In this document: in pieces, positions 11,481-21,639 of the stretch
How positions within the stretch are numbered: position 1 is the first letter of the stretch
How the letters are laid out: each line of letters opens with the position of its first letter
From: Loripinus fragilis
Taxonomy: Eukaryota; Mollusca; Bivalvia; Lucinida; Lucinidae
Assembly: GCA_964019695.1 (NCBI GenBank)
Contig: OZ026514.1
Coordinates: forward strand, 102,886,345-102,950,344
DNA length: 64,000 bases
Reading direction: 5' to 3'
The notes under the pieces: model-generated
What the model saw: only the letters and a program-made list of their open reading frames with translations
What the model was told of the DNA's origin: nothing
The model's database searches: none
Program-made: the position numbers and the translations under genes

Positions 11481-11830
11481 TTCAAGGGAGGAAATATATT
11501 GGCTCAGCAGGAAAAAAGTTAAAACGCTCATTGTATTCTCCTGTATCAAGTGACAGCGCGTAAACATCTCTAATGTCTGACAACTCCCAGGAGAATAATA
11601 AAAAGAAACTTGAACCAAGTATTTGAGGCTTGTCACAAGGAAACGAACAATGGAGCATGTACTTTAGACAGGCTGCACATTTAAGAAACAACATCAAAAA
11701 CATCCTAATATATAAATGCATTGATGTAGTCATTTTGTGAGTTTTCATCTTGGTCAAAAGATAGGGACATCAGCCGAGACACTCGGAGACAGTCAGTTTA
11801 TCTTGTGAATGAACCTGCTCTATATAAATG

Positions 11831-12028
11831 TTTGTTTGTTTGATTTGATACTTTACGTCCCATCAACAATCTTTCAGATATATAGGGACTGGTCTTCCTG
11901 GGTTGAACCAGTACTAAGCTAGGATTAATGTTCTTGCTCAAGGACACAACACAGTGAAGCCGGTGAGGTTCGAACCCACGGTCCCTCGGTCTCGAGTCAA
12001 GCATTCTACCACTGAGCCACTGCACTCC
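11831..12028 (-). mobile_element. SINE-A copy 1 with 11-bp target duplication
   Basis: tRNA-derived SINE read on the minus strand. The head GTGGCTCAGTGGTAGAATGC is a box-A-like region, GGTTCGAACCTCACCGG is box-B-like, and CTTGAGCAAGAACATTAATC is in the body. The 3' end is GATGGGACGTAAAGTATC plus (AAAC)n. Flanking repeats CTATATAAATG are at 11820-11830 and 12029-12039. Such SINEs are Pol III transcribed and mobilised by a partner LINE. Confidence 0.9.
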
Positions 12029-12150
12029 CTATATAAATGTATTGATTAGAGTTTTTGCCTGGGTCAAAAGATATAGACATCAGTCGAAACACTCGGAGAC
12101 GGTCAGTTTATCTTGTGAATGAAAATACTCTATATAAATGCATTTATGTA

Positions 12151-12328
12151 CAGTAAAACCTGTGTAAAATGGCCACTCTCAAAAAGACCAAAAATTGGGT
12201 TTCAAGACCAATTATCGCTTAATGCCGGTCAAAAGTATTGCAGAATGCTCCAAGTGGAGTATTCTGCAATACTGTCGACCTTCATTAAGGGTCTATTTTG
12301 GAGTGGCAGTTTTACAAAGATTTTACTG
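12151..12328. mobile_element. MITE-A copy 2, internally shortened
   Basis: 178 bp, CAGTAAAACCTG ... AGATTTTACTG, flanked by TA (12149-12150, 12329-12330). The neighbouring tandem unit gives the empty site, so a TA duplication is directly visible. Confidence 0.9.
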
Positions 12329-12544
12329 TAGTCATTTTCTGAGTTTTTGCCTGGGTCAAAAGATATGGTCATATTCACATTGAGACAGTCACTCCGAAAG
12401 CTTGGACCAAGGTGTTTAACTAGCAGATTCACTGTCTGGCCAGTATTAACTGAGAACTACCCTAGCTGTCAGGGAGAATTACTTTGAAAACTACTCAAGC
12501 CATTTCTTATATATTGGTACTATACAGTAATAGTTAGTAGCTTA

Positions 12545-12668
12545 ATGAGGGCGAAAGAATCTTTTTCGCAAAATGTTCCTGAAGGAATTTTCGAAAAAGT
12601 TAATTTTGAAAAAAGTCAGCAGATGACAACAAAAATATGAAAAATCACCCAGCATGCAAGGAGTTAAG
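12545..12668. mobile_element. MITE-C half copy
   Basis: Right half only: TTCCTGAAGGAATTTT, GTCAGCAGATGACAAC, ACCCAGCATGCAAGGAGTTA. Confidence 0.65.
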
Positions 12669-13040
12669 CATCAGGACCAATGCATCAAACAGAAATCAAG
12701 CTTTGAAAAATCTATAAATGAAACAACAGCCAGGAACAAAACAGTTTCTATGACAATAGGAATTTAACGTGTCCTTGAACGTTATTTGACACCATTATTG
12801 GAGTAACTCCCCCGTGACCTCCTGATTGCTCAGACAAGAACTCCTAGAGTATCTGATATTGGTAATGTCCAGAAGTCTAAGCTGAATCATCGCCTGATAA
12901 ATCTGTATTGATCACGAGACTTTACAAGTGTTTGGGATAGTTCTTGTTTGTAAACGTCACATGCAGGGCGTAGCAAGACAATTACATTTGTAGTTCGGAT
13001 GAAGCCTATATTAGCGGGACCCCTGACAGCACCTCATCAA
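12669..13040. other. Intronic gap, nothing recognised
   Basis: No frame with splice sites, no repeat family match. Confidence 0.5.
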
Positions 13041-13288
13041 TTTACCCTTAAAGTGCCAAGAAAAAAATGCATTTGAAAACGTCGTCTGCTGAAGTCGTCT
13101 GCTGCAAATAATTGCCTAGCATTACTGAAGAATTAAGTATAGAAGCAAACAGTGTGGACCCAGAACAGACTGCTCCTATAGGAGCAGTCTGATCTGGGTC
13201 CACACTGTTTGCCATAGAGGCTTCTTAAACATTTCAGCAGACGAGAAAAGCAGAGGACTTTTGTTGTGATTGGCGCATTAAGGTTTAA
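13041..13288. mobile_element. MITE-B copy 2, long core, reversed
   Basis: Starts TTTACCCTTAAAGTGCCAAG, ends GATTGGCGCATTAAGGTTTA. Core CAGACTGCTCC/GGAGCAGTCTG between AACAGTGTGGACCCAG and CTGGGTCCACACTGTT. Reverse complement of 2774-3022. Confidence 0.8.
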
Positions 13289-13396
13289 TAAAGAAGTACC
13301 AGTAGGTTACTTGTTTACACAGAATATGAGGGTTTGCTATTCTAATAGCATTTTATGAATCAAAGACTTGTGCCAGTCCGGGGTGAGAGTCTAGAA

Positions 13397-13671
13397 CAAT
13401 TCAAACTCTACCATTATAGCTACGGAATGAGTATTGAAAAGACAATTCAAACTCTACCATTATGGCTACGGAATGAGTATTGAAAAGACAATTCAAACTC
13501 TACCATTATGGCTATGGAATGAGTATTGAAAAGACAATTCAAACTCTACCATTATGGCTACGGAATGAGTATTGAAAAGACAATTCAAACTCTACCATTA
13601 TGGCTACGGAATGAGTATTGAAAAGACAATTCAAACTCTACCATTATAGCAACAGAATGAGTATTGAAAAG
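13397..13671. repeat. 46-bp minisatellite, six units
   Basis: Unit starts ACAATTCAAACTCTACCATT and ends GAATGAGTATTGAAAAG. Units are almost identical (a few substitutions), suggesting recent expansion. The first and last units are the most diverged. Confidence 0.92.
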
Positions 13672-14154
13672 AATTGCCTCACAAAGTATCTAAAAGATCC
13701 ATAACTAAAGTTTTGCCTCTCATGAAATATTGTCTGAAAAAGTAACAGCAAAAAGACCATGATCAGACTGTTCCTTCAGGTGTACTCAGTAGTCTGATCC
13801 AGTTCTGCAGTATTTTTAATATGCCCTTTTGTCAGACAACTGTTTACAAAATTTTAGAACATTTTCCCTATTCAAATAAATTGCCTCAACGCCAAAAACA
13901 TTTTTTTTTTTTTCATTTTATGGGTACAGACAGAAACAAGAACCAACAAATTTGTTTGGTTTGGCCTAAGCCACCAGGATCTAAGCTATCTTGCTCCCCA
14001 TCATACCAAAGAAATTTTCTCCATTATTTCAAAAGAGATCAGTTTCACCAATTTTGACTTTTAACTGACCATAACATACATGAAAGTTAACCATTATCAT
14101 GCTGAACTAGCCAGAATATATCAACCTTGTACTTTAGTGTTCAGCCAGTCAGAT

Positions 14155-14398
14155 ATCTATTTGCATGCTGGGTAATTTTGCATACTCTTTGCCGTCTTCT
14201 GCTATTTTTGCTTTTTGCTTTTTCTTTTTGCTTTTTTTCATATTACATTTTGATTTCAGATTGCTGTTTCAGGAATACTATCAGAGTGTCAAACAACTTG
14301 GATCCAGATCAGGCCCAACATTTTGTCGGGCCTGATCTGGGTCCAACCTGTTTGCAAAGCTTCAGCAGCATGCAAGAACTAGCAGGCAAAGCTTTACA
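14155..14398. mobile_element. MITE-C copy near exon 2
   Basis: Left GCATGCTGGGTAATTTTGCA, core GATCCAGATCAGGCCCAACA / TGTCGGGCCTGATCTGGGTC, right GCATGCAAG...GCAGGCAAAG. It is followed by T-rich and G-rich simple sequence (14425-14478) up to about 20 nt from the exon 2 donor. Confidence 0.8.
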
Positions 14399-14500
14399 AC
14401 TTTTCATTATGCTTTTCTGTTTTTGTTTATTTTTTTTTTTTGTTGTGTGTGTGTGTGGGGGGGGTGAGGGGGGGGGGATTCCGATTTGACATTTCTTTAC

Positions 14501-14590
14501 CTGTTTCTTGCTACAGTAGATCTGCCATTTCTTCTCCGGTGGGAGGCTGAACATAGCATCTCTGTGAGGCTTGTCTAAACCAAGTTCAGC
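14501..14590 (-). CDS. DAAM: DAAM-type formin, second coding exon (residues 53-82)
   Basis: Thirty codons, phase 0 at both ends, between acceptor TTTACAG (14591 side) and donor GTAAAG (14500-14495). The reading is [14 protein letters not shown], then [16 protein letters not shown]. The [18 protein letters not shown] block is the diagnostic start of the DAAM GTPase-binding/armadillo (GBD-FH3) region. It joins exon 1 (...FEELV) and exon 3 (DKDDAW...) without frame loss. An unspliced reading through the donor runs into a G-rich tract, so the splice site is needed. Intron 1 upstream is 1,271 nt and intron 2 downstream is about 13.8 kb. Confidence 0.93.
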
Positions 14591-15424
14591 CTGTAAACAT
14601 CAAGTCAACAAGCTAAATTACTACAACATGTACACTAAGCAAAAAATTTAATCCTATACAAATGGGCCTCAACGCAAGAAAACCTAGCTGTCTTGCGGGG
14701 TTTGCAAACAACAAAGGCGCAGACCAGCCTGAGTCTGATCAGCGCCCTTTGTTATTCCCTTATTGGAAAGTATCATATGTAGACTTGCTAGGACGAAATT
14801 TCAATTTTGTATCTCTCTGTAGCTGAGCAGGCTAGTTTGAATCTCACTTTGTCCGAAACCCAGAAGACAGGTTTTCTCACGTAGCAGCCCAAATATCATA
14901 ACAAACATTTTAATGTAAATTTGATCAAAACAGGATGTAAAATAAGGAAATTATAGCAATTCGTGCATATCTCAAACCCAGTTCCTATAATTTTTAAAGC
15001 CAATTATGGAGTCTGCCACTTTGAATAATCAACTTCCTGAAAATTTTGAAAGTATAGAAAAAAAATCATATAATTTTCAACAGAGGAATCAATAAAAATG
15101 CAGATGGTTAAGACTAAGAATTATTCTCTTTCATATAATTTTTATGCATATTTAATAAGGGTTACATAACACCACACATATCCTTAAAAAAAAGGCTGCC
15201 CTCACTCTTGTGAACAAAACCGGTTGATCATTAAACCTACAGTCATTACCAAACCCAGTGGTCGTTTATTTTGTTTCTTTCCCCTTACATAGACTTTATT
15301 GTTTTGCATTCTATTTTGATGGTTTAATAAAGACTTGCATGTGACATCAGATTTGCTTGATTCAACATTATAGCACTTGCTATTGGATCTATACCTCAGC
15401 AATCCTGTTTTTAAAACTTAACTT

Positions 15425-15615
15425 TTGTTAGATTTGATTCTTTAAGTCCAATTAACAATCTTTCAGTTATAAAGGGACGGGTCTTCCTGGGATGAACCAG
15501 TACTAAGCTAGGATTAATGTGTCTTGCTTAAGGACACAGCGCAACTCAAACCCACGGTCCCTAGGTCTCGAGTCAAGCACTCTTACCACTGAGCCAGTGG
15601 GCTCCCTCAATATAT
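15425..15615 (-). mobile_element. SINE-A in DAAM intron 1
   Basis: Direct repeats AACTTAACTT at 15415-15424 and 15616-15625. Body CTTGGTTCATCC... in reverse with the tRNA-like head at the right (CACTGGCTCAGTGGTAAGAG). The tail is slightly decayed. Confidence 0.85.
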
Positions 15616-15649
15616 AACTTAACTTAAAAAGAAAGATTGAAAACTAATA

Positions 15650-15852
15650 AAATTAGCTCTTTATCTACTAGTGTCATCTGATGATAACCTTAGCAAACAG
15701 TTTGAACACCAGATCAGGCCCGACAAAATGTCGGGCCTGATCTGGATTCAAACTGTTTGACACTCTGATGGTGTTCCTGAAAGAATTTTTCAAAAAGGAT
15801 CATTTTGAAAAAAATCAGCAGCATGCAAAATTTCCCATCATGCAACGAATTA
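15650..15852. mobile_element. MITE-C ending 9 nt inside the intron 1 donor
   Basis: Core CAGATCAGGCCCGACAAAAT / TGTCGGGCCTGATCTGG, then TTGACACTCTGATGG and right end ATGCAACGAATTA at 15852. The next bases (15853-15861) are the reverse of GTAAGTACC, the intact exon 1 donor. Confidence 0.85.
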
Positions 15853-15861
15853 GGTACTTAC

Positions 15862-16017
15862 AACAAGTTCTTCAAACTTGGCATTCAGCTCATTCTCGTC
15901 GGCTGGCATCGGGATATCCATGGCCATAGGCTTGAGTGGTGTCCCTTGATTGATCCCATACTGGATGTCGGGTGGCCTTCCTCCGAAACACCAGCAGAAT
16001 CCCTGCTTACTTGGCAT
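15862..16017 (-). CDS. DAAM: DAAM-type formin, first coding exon (residues 1-52)
   Basis: The minus strand gives ATG at 16017 and 52 codons: MPSKQGFCWCFGG at the N-terminus and PADENELNAKFEELV at the end. A consensus donor GTAAGT follows (15861-15856), phase 0. The layout matches the DAAM N-terminus: a basic start, a short aromatic/Cys patch (here FCWCF), a PMP-type linker, then an E-L-x-x-x-F-x-E-L-V helix that leads into the GTPase-binding/FH3 region. DAAM proteins are Rho/Dishevelled-regulated formins that nucleate unbranched actin downstream of Wnt/planar polarity signalling. The start is well supported: in-frame TAA and TAG lie just upstream. GC content is clearly above the surrounding repeats. 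FMNL-type formins were considered, but exon 2 fits DAAM better. Family assignment is from memory of DAAM sequences, not a search. Confidence 0.9.
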
Positions 16018-16062
16018 TGTCAGGCCAGGGTCACAGAACAGTTAGAACTATCTTAGCATCAT
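16018..16062 (-). other. DAAM: Spliced 5' UTR portion of DAAM exon 1, with a tiny upstream ORF
   Basis: Upstream of the ATG, 45 nt run back to a strong 3' splice site, ATCTTTCTCCTTCAG (AG at 16064-16063). A non-coding 5' exon must therefore lie at a higher coordinate; I could not identify it. The first transcribed bases after the splice are ATGATGCTAAGATAG, a potential minimal uORF (M-M-L-R-stop) in the same frame as the main start. Whether it is translated is unknown. Confidence 0.7.
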
Positions 16063-16065
16063 CTG

Positions 16066-16454
16066 AAGGAGAAAGATAATATGGTTGTACTTTATAATGT
16101 ATTTAGGCCACATGAATAAAATAATAGTGACTACTGTAGTGTTCATTATAATGGATTCTTTCTTCTGGTTTGATACAATGAACTTGGGATAGTCCATTGT
16201 ACATATCTAGGGGATCAGGTTATATATTTTTTTTTTTTGTCTGAAGATCCTTTTATTTAACAAAAAGCACAGGTGCTTTAATTTATGAATATTTGTTACT
16301 TTGATGCTTAAATTCCATCCAAAAATTTTGAGAAAATAACAACCAGGAAAAGAAATGAAAATTTTGACAACTGAATCATAGAAAATCCATTTTTCTTATA
16401 CTTGGTTTGAACATTTTTTCATACCCTTAAATTATCGGACTGGATTTCATTTTA
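16066..16454. other. Start of the DAAM 5' UTR intron, unannotated part
   Basis: AT-rich. Around 16155-16215 a segment resembling 1329-1380 and 39640-39690 (GATTCTTTCTTCTGGTTTGA, CCATTGTACATAT) marks an unnamed dispersed repeat. Confidence 0.5.
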
Positions 16455-16785
16455 TTACATGGTGTTGCATTCGGGAGTGATATAACGCCATGAACCACTA
16501 GTGGTATTGCATACTTATAGAAACATTATGCAATGATATCCATAACAAGCTGCATACAAATTGATAAAATCTTAATATTTTCACTCCAAAAAAGCAATTT
16601 CATTCGAAGTAATTTTAATAGCATGGGATAAATAGAATTCTAACATTCATGCTTATGTATTATTGAATTTATTTAACTCATTGCGAAAAAGTGATAAATT
16701 ACTCTGCAAGCCTTCCATTTTATCTCTTCCTCAACTTGTTAAATGAATTCAATACAAGAGCACTCATGTTAAATCCTCTGATCGG
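16455..16785. mobile_element. Family G copy 1
   Basis: GGTGTTGCATTCGGGAGTG, CCATGAACCACTAGTGG, then the foldback ATTGAATTTATT ... AAATGAATTCAAT with AGCACTCATGTTAAATCCTC at the end. Best copy of this family is 44735-45120. Confidence 0.7.
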
Positions 16786-16984
16786 GGTTTCCACTGATTT
16801 TACCCATTTGAGAGAATTTTTTCTCACATACCCTGTACCAACCCGTGGGAAGGATTCAAATCGCAAAGCCACATGTTGGAAGACAAGTGTTATGTCATTG
16901 TTATGTCAAAGTGACATCATCGTGATAATTGTCGCATCTCAGCGTATTCAGGATCTTATGGAAGCCTTTTCTTTTAAATATAAA

Positions 16985-17145
16985 AATGCGGTGAGCAAGA
17001 AAAAGAGTCATTTGTGTGAGGATGGGATAGAAGATTCTGTCCCTCGCGATTACCGTTTAACATCACTCGGCAAGCCGAGTGATGCCAAACGGTAATCCTC
17101 GGGACAAATTTTTCTTTCCTATCCTTACACTCGTGATAATTCTTT
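16985..17145. repeat. Palindromic repeat, arms about 60-75 bp
   Basis: Inner stem CATCACTCGGC / GCCGAGTGATG, then CGATTACCGTTTAA / CCAAACGGTAATC. Outer GATGGGATAGAAG / CTTTCCTATCC. Not matched elsewhere in the window. Confidence 0.75.
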
Positions 17146-17646
17146 ATTATTAAATACATTACAAACTTATAATGTTCACCATATGTCAAATCTTGTTTTC
17201 CCCCAAGATATCACAAAGGCTGTCCTATGTTGAAATCATGATTGACCTTTTAAGGGTTAATGAATTTGTTCACACAGCTTTCAGATTTCATGTATCATTG
17301 TGTACCCCGACCCTAAACCTTAACTTAAAGGTGTAAATTACATGCGAATATAACTGCCAAATTCTGTCAGGAAAAGAAACTGTGAGTAATTGCTATTATC
17401 TTTCCTCAAGTATAATGCCTCATTTTGATTGAAATCTTTTCTCTCACCTCATGTACATTAACGGTGACAATTTTTTCACTGTTTTCGCTCATGAACCATA
17501 AAAGATGCACTAACTATAACCTCGGCGACTGGTATGAATCATTGTAACCCTGAGAGCACCAATTACAACTGTAAAAGACAACAAAAATTGTGAAGTCCTT
17601 CTTAATTTAACCCTTACCATGCTGAATATTTTTATGCACTACACTC
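17146..17646. other. AT-rich gap, nothing recognised
   Basis: No repeat or frame recognised. Confidence 0.45.
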
Positions 17647-17854
17647 CTCCCTAAAACCTGTCTTAAGCGGTCACTAAAAAAGAAGACCAAAAATTGGTTT
17701 TCAAGACGGATCATCCCTTAATGCAGGTCAAAAGTTTTGCAGAATGCTCCAAGAGAACATTCTGCAATACTTTCGACCTGCACTAAGCTACCACCTGTCT
17801 TTAAGACCTTTGTTTCTTCTATTTTTGAGTGGCCGCTTAAGACAGGTTTTACTG
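17647..17854. mobile_element. MITE-A copy 3
   Basis: Left end decayed (CCCTAAAACCTGTCTTAAGC). Right end CTTAAGACAGGTTTTACTG followed by TA. Central AGAATGCTCC/GAACATTCT. Confidence 0.85.
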
Positions 17855-17869
17855 TAACTTGCAAAATTC

Positions 17870-18095
17870 CATTTTTAGCATGTACATATGCAGATTTTAA
17901 GGAAAATTATGAAATATTTAAAGATTTAATACAGACTGTTGGTTTACATTACTAGTTTTACTGTTTGTTCTGGAGATATTAAAAAAAAGAAAAAAAAACT
18001 CTGAAAATGACCAGTTCTTTTTCCGTCCCCCCGACCCTAAATCTGATTTTTTTTCCCCGTAAATCAACCGATTAAAAAATTCTGGCCTAATTTTC
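17870..18095. repeat. Copy of the 40620-41086 foldback family
   Basis: Reverse complement of 40620-40870: GAAAATTATGAAATATTTAA, AGTTTTACTG, CTCTGAAAATGACCAG, GTAAATCAACCGATTAAAAA and ATTCTGGCC. Confidence 0.7.
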
Positions 18096-18385
18096 TCACC
18101 TGTTCTTTTAAGGGTTACAGTGTACAATATTTCTACAATGTTGTTCTGTAATGTGATATCATTACAATGTATTATATGAGCCCATTAGGTAGGCCTATGG
18201 TTCAAATATCCTAAATACCTGTATTATCAAAATAATGTTATGAGAAGAAAATATATAGCAATGCATTGTTGGCTGAGCATACTAAATATGATCATAAGAT
18301 TCTGGTATCTACATTAAACCCTGTCTTAGGCGGCCACTCAAAAAGAACAACAAAAATAGGTTTTCAATACGGATTATCGCTTAAT

Positions 18386-18756
<371 letters not shown>

Positions 18757-18892
18757 AATGCAGGTCAAAAGTATTGCAGAATGCTACAAGGGGAGCATTC
18801 TGCATTACTTGAGACCTTCATTTAGCTACCATTTTCCATTAAGACCTTTGTTTTGTCTTTTTTTGAGTGACTGCTTAAGACAGGTTTTACTG

Positions 18893-19470
18893 TATTGTAT
18901 AAACCTCCATTATACCCCCATGCCAGAGGTCTCAATTTTGATCTGAGTCTTCATCTACTGCCATTCTTTGTGTATGGGAGCTGTGAAGGCTCTGTCGTGT
19001 CTGTGCAAATGCAAAGCCTTCGTTGCTCAGGTTTTCTCGAGTCTGAGGCCCATATATGGAAGTAACAGTATAACCGGAAAAGATGTGTAAAAAAAAAACT
19101 TTTTGTGGCTGTCCTTGGCAGTAACCAGAACTGAGCCAGGTGGGTTTATGTTTTTTTATGTCTCATCTGACAGACTGGGGATCAAACTATAAGGGACCCC
19201 TGGGTACAAGTGCTTATTTGTATTGGTAAGATGTAGTGGTGGACCCACAACCTATTTGAGCATGGTTAAGAAAAATATTGGAATTATGTTTGAAAAAAGG
19301 TCCATTTATATCATCATCAGTAGCAACAACTGCAGCGCAGGTGAAAACATTTTCATGATTCTTTAAGCTTCCATCTTTCAGTTATAAAGGGATGGGTCTT
19401 CCTGGGTTGAACCTGGGTACTAAGCTAGGATTAAAGTTGACATATAAAGTTAATCGTCGGTAGATTCACA
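18893..19470. other. Gap with a truncated SINE-A fragment
   Basis: 19370-19437 is the 3' half of a minus-strand SINE-A (CTTTCAGTTATAAAGGGATG, GGTTGAACC, ACTAAGCTAGGATTAA). The rest (18893-19369) shows nothing recognised. Confidence 0.6.
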
Positions 19471-19672
19471 TTTTGTTTGTTTGATTTGATTCTTTACTTC
19501 CCAATCAACAGTTTTTCAGTCATTTTGGGATGGGTCATCCTGGGTTGAACCAGGACTAAGCAGAGGATGATGTGTCTTGCTCAAGGACAATGCAGTGCCT
19601 CCCGTAAGGCTCGATTCAGCAACCCCTCGATCTCACGTCAAGCACTCTACCACTAAGCCACCGTACTCCTCA
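19471..19672 (-). mobile_element. SINE-A with 12-bp target duplication
   Basis: Flanked by GGTAGATTCACA (19459-19470) and GGTAGAATCACA (19673-19684). Tail TTTGTTTGATTTGATTC at left, tRNA-like head (GTGGCTTAGTGGTAGAGTGC in reverse) at right. Confidence 0.88.
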
Positions 19673-19799
19673 GGTAGAATCACATGGAATTTCAAGCCCC
19701 CTGTGGTTTCTCAAAGCAGCAACAAACTTGGAATATACTGTCTGCTTCAAATTTTGGGTGGCACTTTTCACAGAACCACTTCCTATGATGAGTCATGCC

Positions 19800-20000
19800 C
19801 ATTTAACTCTTTGCATGCTGGGTAACCTTTCATGCTTTTTTTGTCATCTGCTGACTTTTTTCAAAGTTTACTTTTACAAAAAATTCTTTCAGAACACTAT
19901 CCAAGTGTCAAACAGTTGGGATCCAGATCAGGACCGACATTTTGTCGGTCCTGATCTGGGTCCAAACTGTTTACACAAGTTAACGGCAAACGGCAAATTT
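19800..20000. mobile_element. MITE-C copy
   Basis: AACTCTTTGCATGCTGGGTA start, TCATCTGCTGACTTTTTTC, core ATCAGGACCGACATTTTGTC / GGTCCTGATCTGGG. The right end is decayed. Confidence 0.85.
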
Positions 20001-20689
20001 GCCGCTAGCATGTATTGCTGCAGACTGCCAGACTTGCACAATTTGCAGTTATGTATGGGAAAACTCTAATTTAAAACACTAAAAGCCAGGATTCATATTT
20101 CATGATTAAGATAGGCGTGGGAACGACTAATTTTTCTGTACTAATTAATATGACTAAGTGCTCTTTATTATAAACTGCATGTAATGTCATTACATTAATG
20201 CTGAAATGCAGGATTCAAACATTAATAAATGCTTAAAAATTGTAAAAAAAAAGTAGTACATAGATTGAAGAAATGAAACACAATATTTTTAACCTTTATC
20301 CTGAAACTGTTTTGGGGTCCCGAAAATGTCTGCTTATATATTGAAATGCACTCCAGACACATTTTGCCATGGAAGCTAAGATAGCTAACACTATGAGCCT
20401 TGATTGGGAGCAGTCTGATCTTGGGTCATATTGTTTGCAAGAAAAGCTACTAAAGTAAATATTAAGCAAAAGACAGAGCAGACAACCGTTTGTGTAAATA
20501 AATAGCAGGAAAAAAGCAATAATGCTTTTAAGTTTCTTCTGCTCATTTTTTAAATTTATTTTTTAATCAATTTTAGCCCTGATCTGGGTCCAAACTGTTT
20601 CAAGCAAATATTGTCAGTGCAGAATGCGCGGGTCCAGAAAGTTTTGTCAGAGAGGGTCCTGAACTCTGACAAGTTTGGGTTTTTGGGGG
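20001..20689. other. Gap with isolated repeat fragments
   Basis: Fragments of GATCAG-core repeats at 20405-20450 and 20575-20610 (CCTGATCTGGGTCCAAACTG). Otherwise AT-rich with nothing recognised. Confidence 0.5.
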
Positions 20690-20910
20690 TTTTTTATGAG
20701 GGGAGGAGAGAGGATCCAAATAACACTAAAAGCAGGCCATCATCGGCCCACCAGCTAAACGCCATTTAAATGGCATTTCGCTGGCGGGCCGATATTGGTC
20801 CAACATTGAATGCTGTGATTTTCAAAGAGATCTGGACCAGACCAGTATTGCTAAGGAACCTTATAGCCAGACCCCCTGCACCCCCCCCCCCCTCTGGATC
20901 CGTGCATGAG
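20690..20910. repeat. Palindromic element with GC-rich stem
   Basis: Stem ATCGGCCCACCAGC-AACGCCATT / AATGGCATTTCGCTGGCGGG at 20741-20795. Right end CCCCCTCTGGATCC resembles ends of the 32773-32998 family. Confidence 0.6.
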
Positions 20911-20939
20911 CAGACGTAACAGAAGCAGGTAAAGGTTAA

Positions 20940-21270
20940 AATTTCAGATCCCACTTAAAGTTCTGACCCACCTCAGTTGCCTCTCGCAACATTTCCCATT
21001 GCCCGCTATGTGGTGTATGATATACAAAGTGCTGAATACTTCATCAGAGTTCAAAAGTTCATAGTTTTTCAAAATTTTTGGATCCAGATCAAGCCCTACT
21101 TTTTTTGTCAGGCCTTATCTGGGTCCAAACTGTTTGCAAATTTTATCAACAAACGAAACAGTAGCAAGTATTTTTTAAAGGTTAAAACTTCCAATTCCAT
21201 GTAAAGTTCAAATCTGCCTCAGTTGACTCTCATCATTTTCAGACTGCCCCCTATGAGGTGTGCCATATAC
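20940..21270. repeat. Diverged tandem duplication containing a MITE-C core
   Basis: 20950-21020 and 21190-21270 align (CCTCAGTTG, CCC-TATG-GGTGT). A MITE-C core (GGATCCAGATCAAGCCCTAC / GGTCCAAACTGTTTGC) lies between, 21060-21180. Confidence 0.6.
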
Positions 21271-21484
21271 TAACCCTTAAAGCACCAATCACAACTGCAG
21301 CAGACAACAAATTTTGCAACATCTTAACTAATTTTCGAAAGAAATAAGGAACGATATTTCATGAGAATCGTCTGCCAGCAGATGTTTCTTATGAAATATC
21401 ATGCCTTATTTGTTGTTTTTGAAAAAGCAGCAAAATTTTTAATTGTCGTCTGCTGCAAATTATAGGTGGCACTTTAAGGGCTAA
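21271..21484. mobile_element. MITE-B copy 3, short core
   Basis: TAACCCTTAAAGCACCAATC ... GGTGGCACTTTAAGGGCTAA. Core hairpin ATATTTCATGAGAATCGTCT / ATGTTTCTTATGAAATATC, inner GCAGCAGACAAC / GTCGTCTGCTGC. Confidence 0.88.
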
Positions 21485-21639
21485 GTGTCGCTTCCTCCAT
21501 CATAGTTCAATGGATGACAACAACCATAAATGGAAGAATGTTGTTATCACTTTTAGCTACACTTCTGTGATTAACAGTTATTGAATTACTTAGAAACCTC
21601 CCCTAGGTCAAGCATGTTTGCCCACATCAAAAACTAACC

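Larger units (their letters stand above)
11640..12420. repeat. Local tandem duplication (~100-bp unit) carrying a SINE-A and a MITE-A
   Basis: The unit around GACACTCGGAGACAGTCAG and GGTCAAAAGATA occurs at about 11710-11830 and 12037-12145, with a partial copy after 12330. SINE-A sits between copies 1 and 2. MITE-A splits copy 2 from copy 3 at a TA. The uninterrupted copy (ATTGATGTAGTCATTTTG, 11722 region) shows the pre-insertion state. Confidence 0.75.
705..14500 (-). other. DAAM: DAAM intron 2, about 13.8 kb, repeat-filled
   Basis: Exons 2 and 3 encode directly adjacent residues, so no coding exon is expected between them and I found none. The intron holds a 420-bp foldback, an inverted-repeat element, a LINE fragment, MITE-A/B/C copies, a SINE-A and a 46-bp minisatellite, listed separately. 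Confidence 0.85.
14591..15861 (-). other. DAAM: DAAM intron 1
   Basis: GT...AG intron of 1,271 nt between exons 1 and 2. Its first 9 nt (15861-15853) are followed at once by a MITE-C copy (15650-15852) and then a SINE-A (15425-15615). The remaining 14591-15424 is AT-rich. Apart from a weak hairpin fragment at 14680-14760 related to the GATCAG-core repeats, I see nothing in it. Confidence 0.85.

Noticed and set aside
705..14500. Additional DAAM coding exons in intron 2
   Set aside because: Exons 2 and 3 encode contiguous parts of the conserved block, so none is required, and no splice-flanked frame was seen.
16691..17095. 134-codon plus-strand frame
   Set aside because: Made of a family G end and half of a palindrome. 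No domain, and antisense to nothing recognisable.
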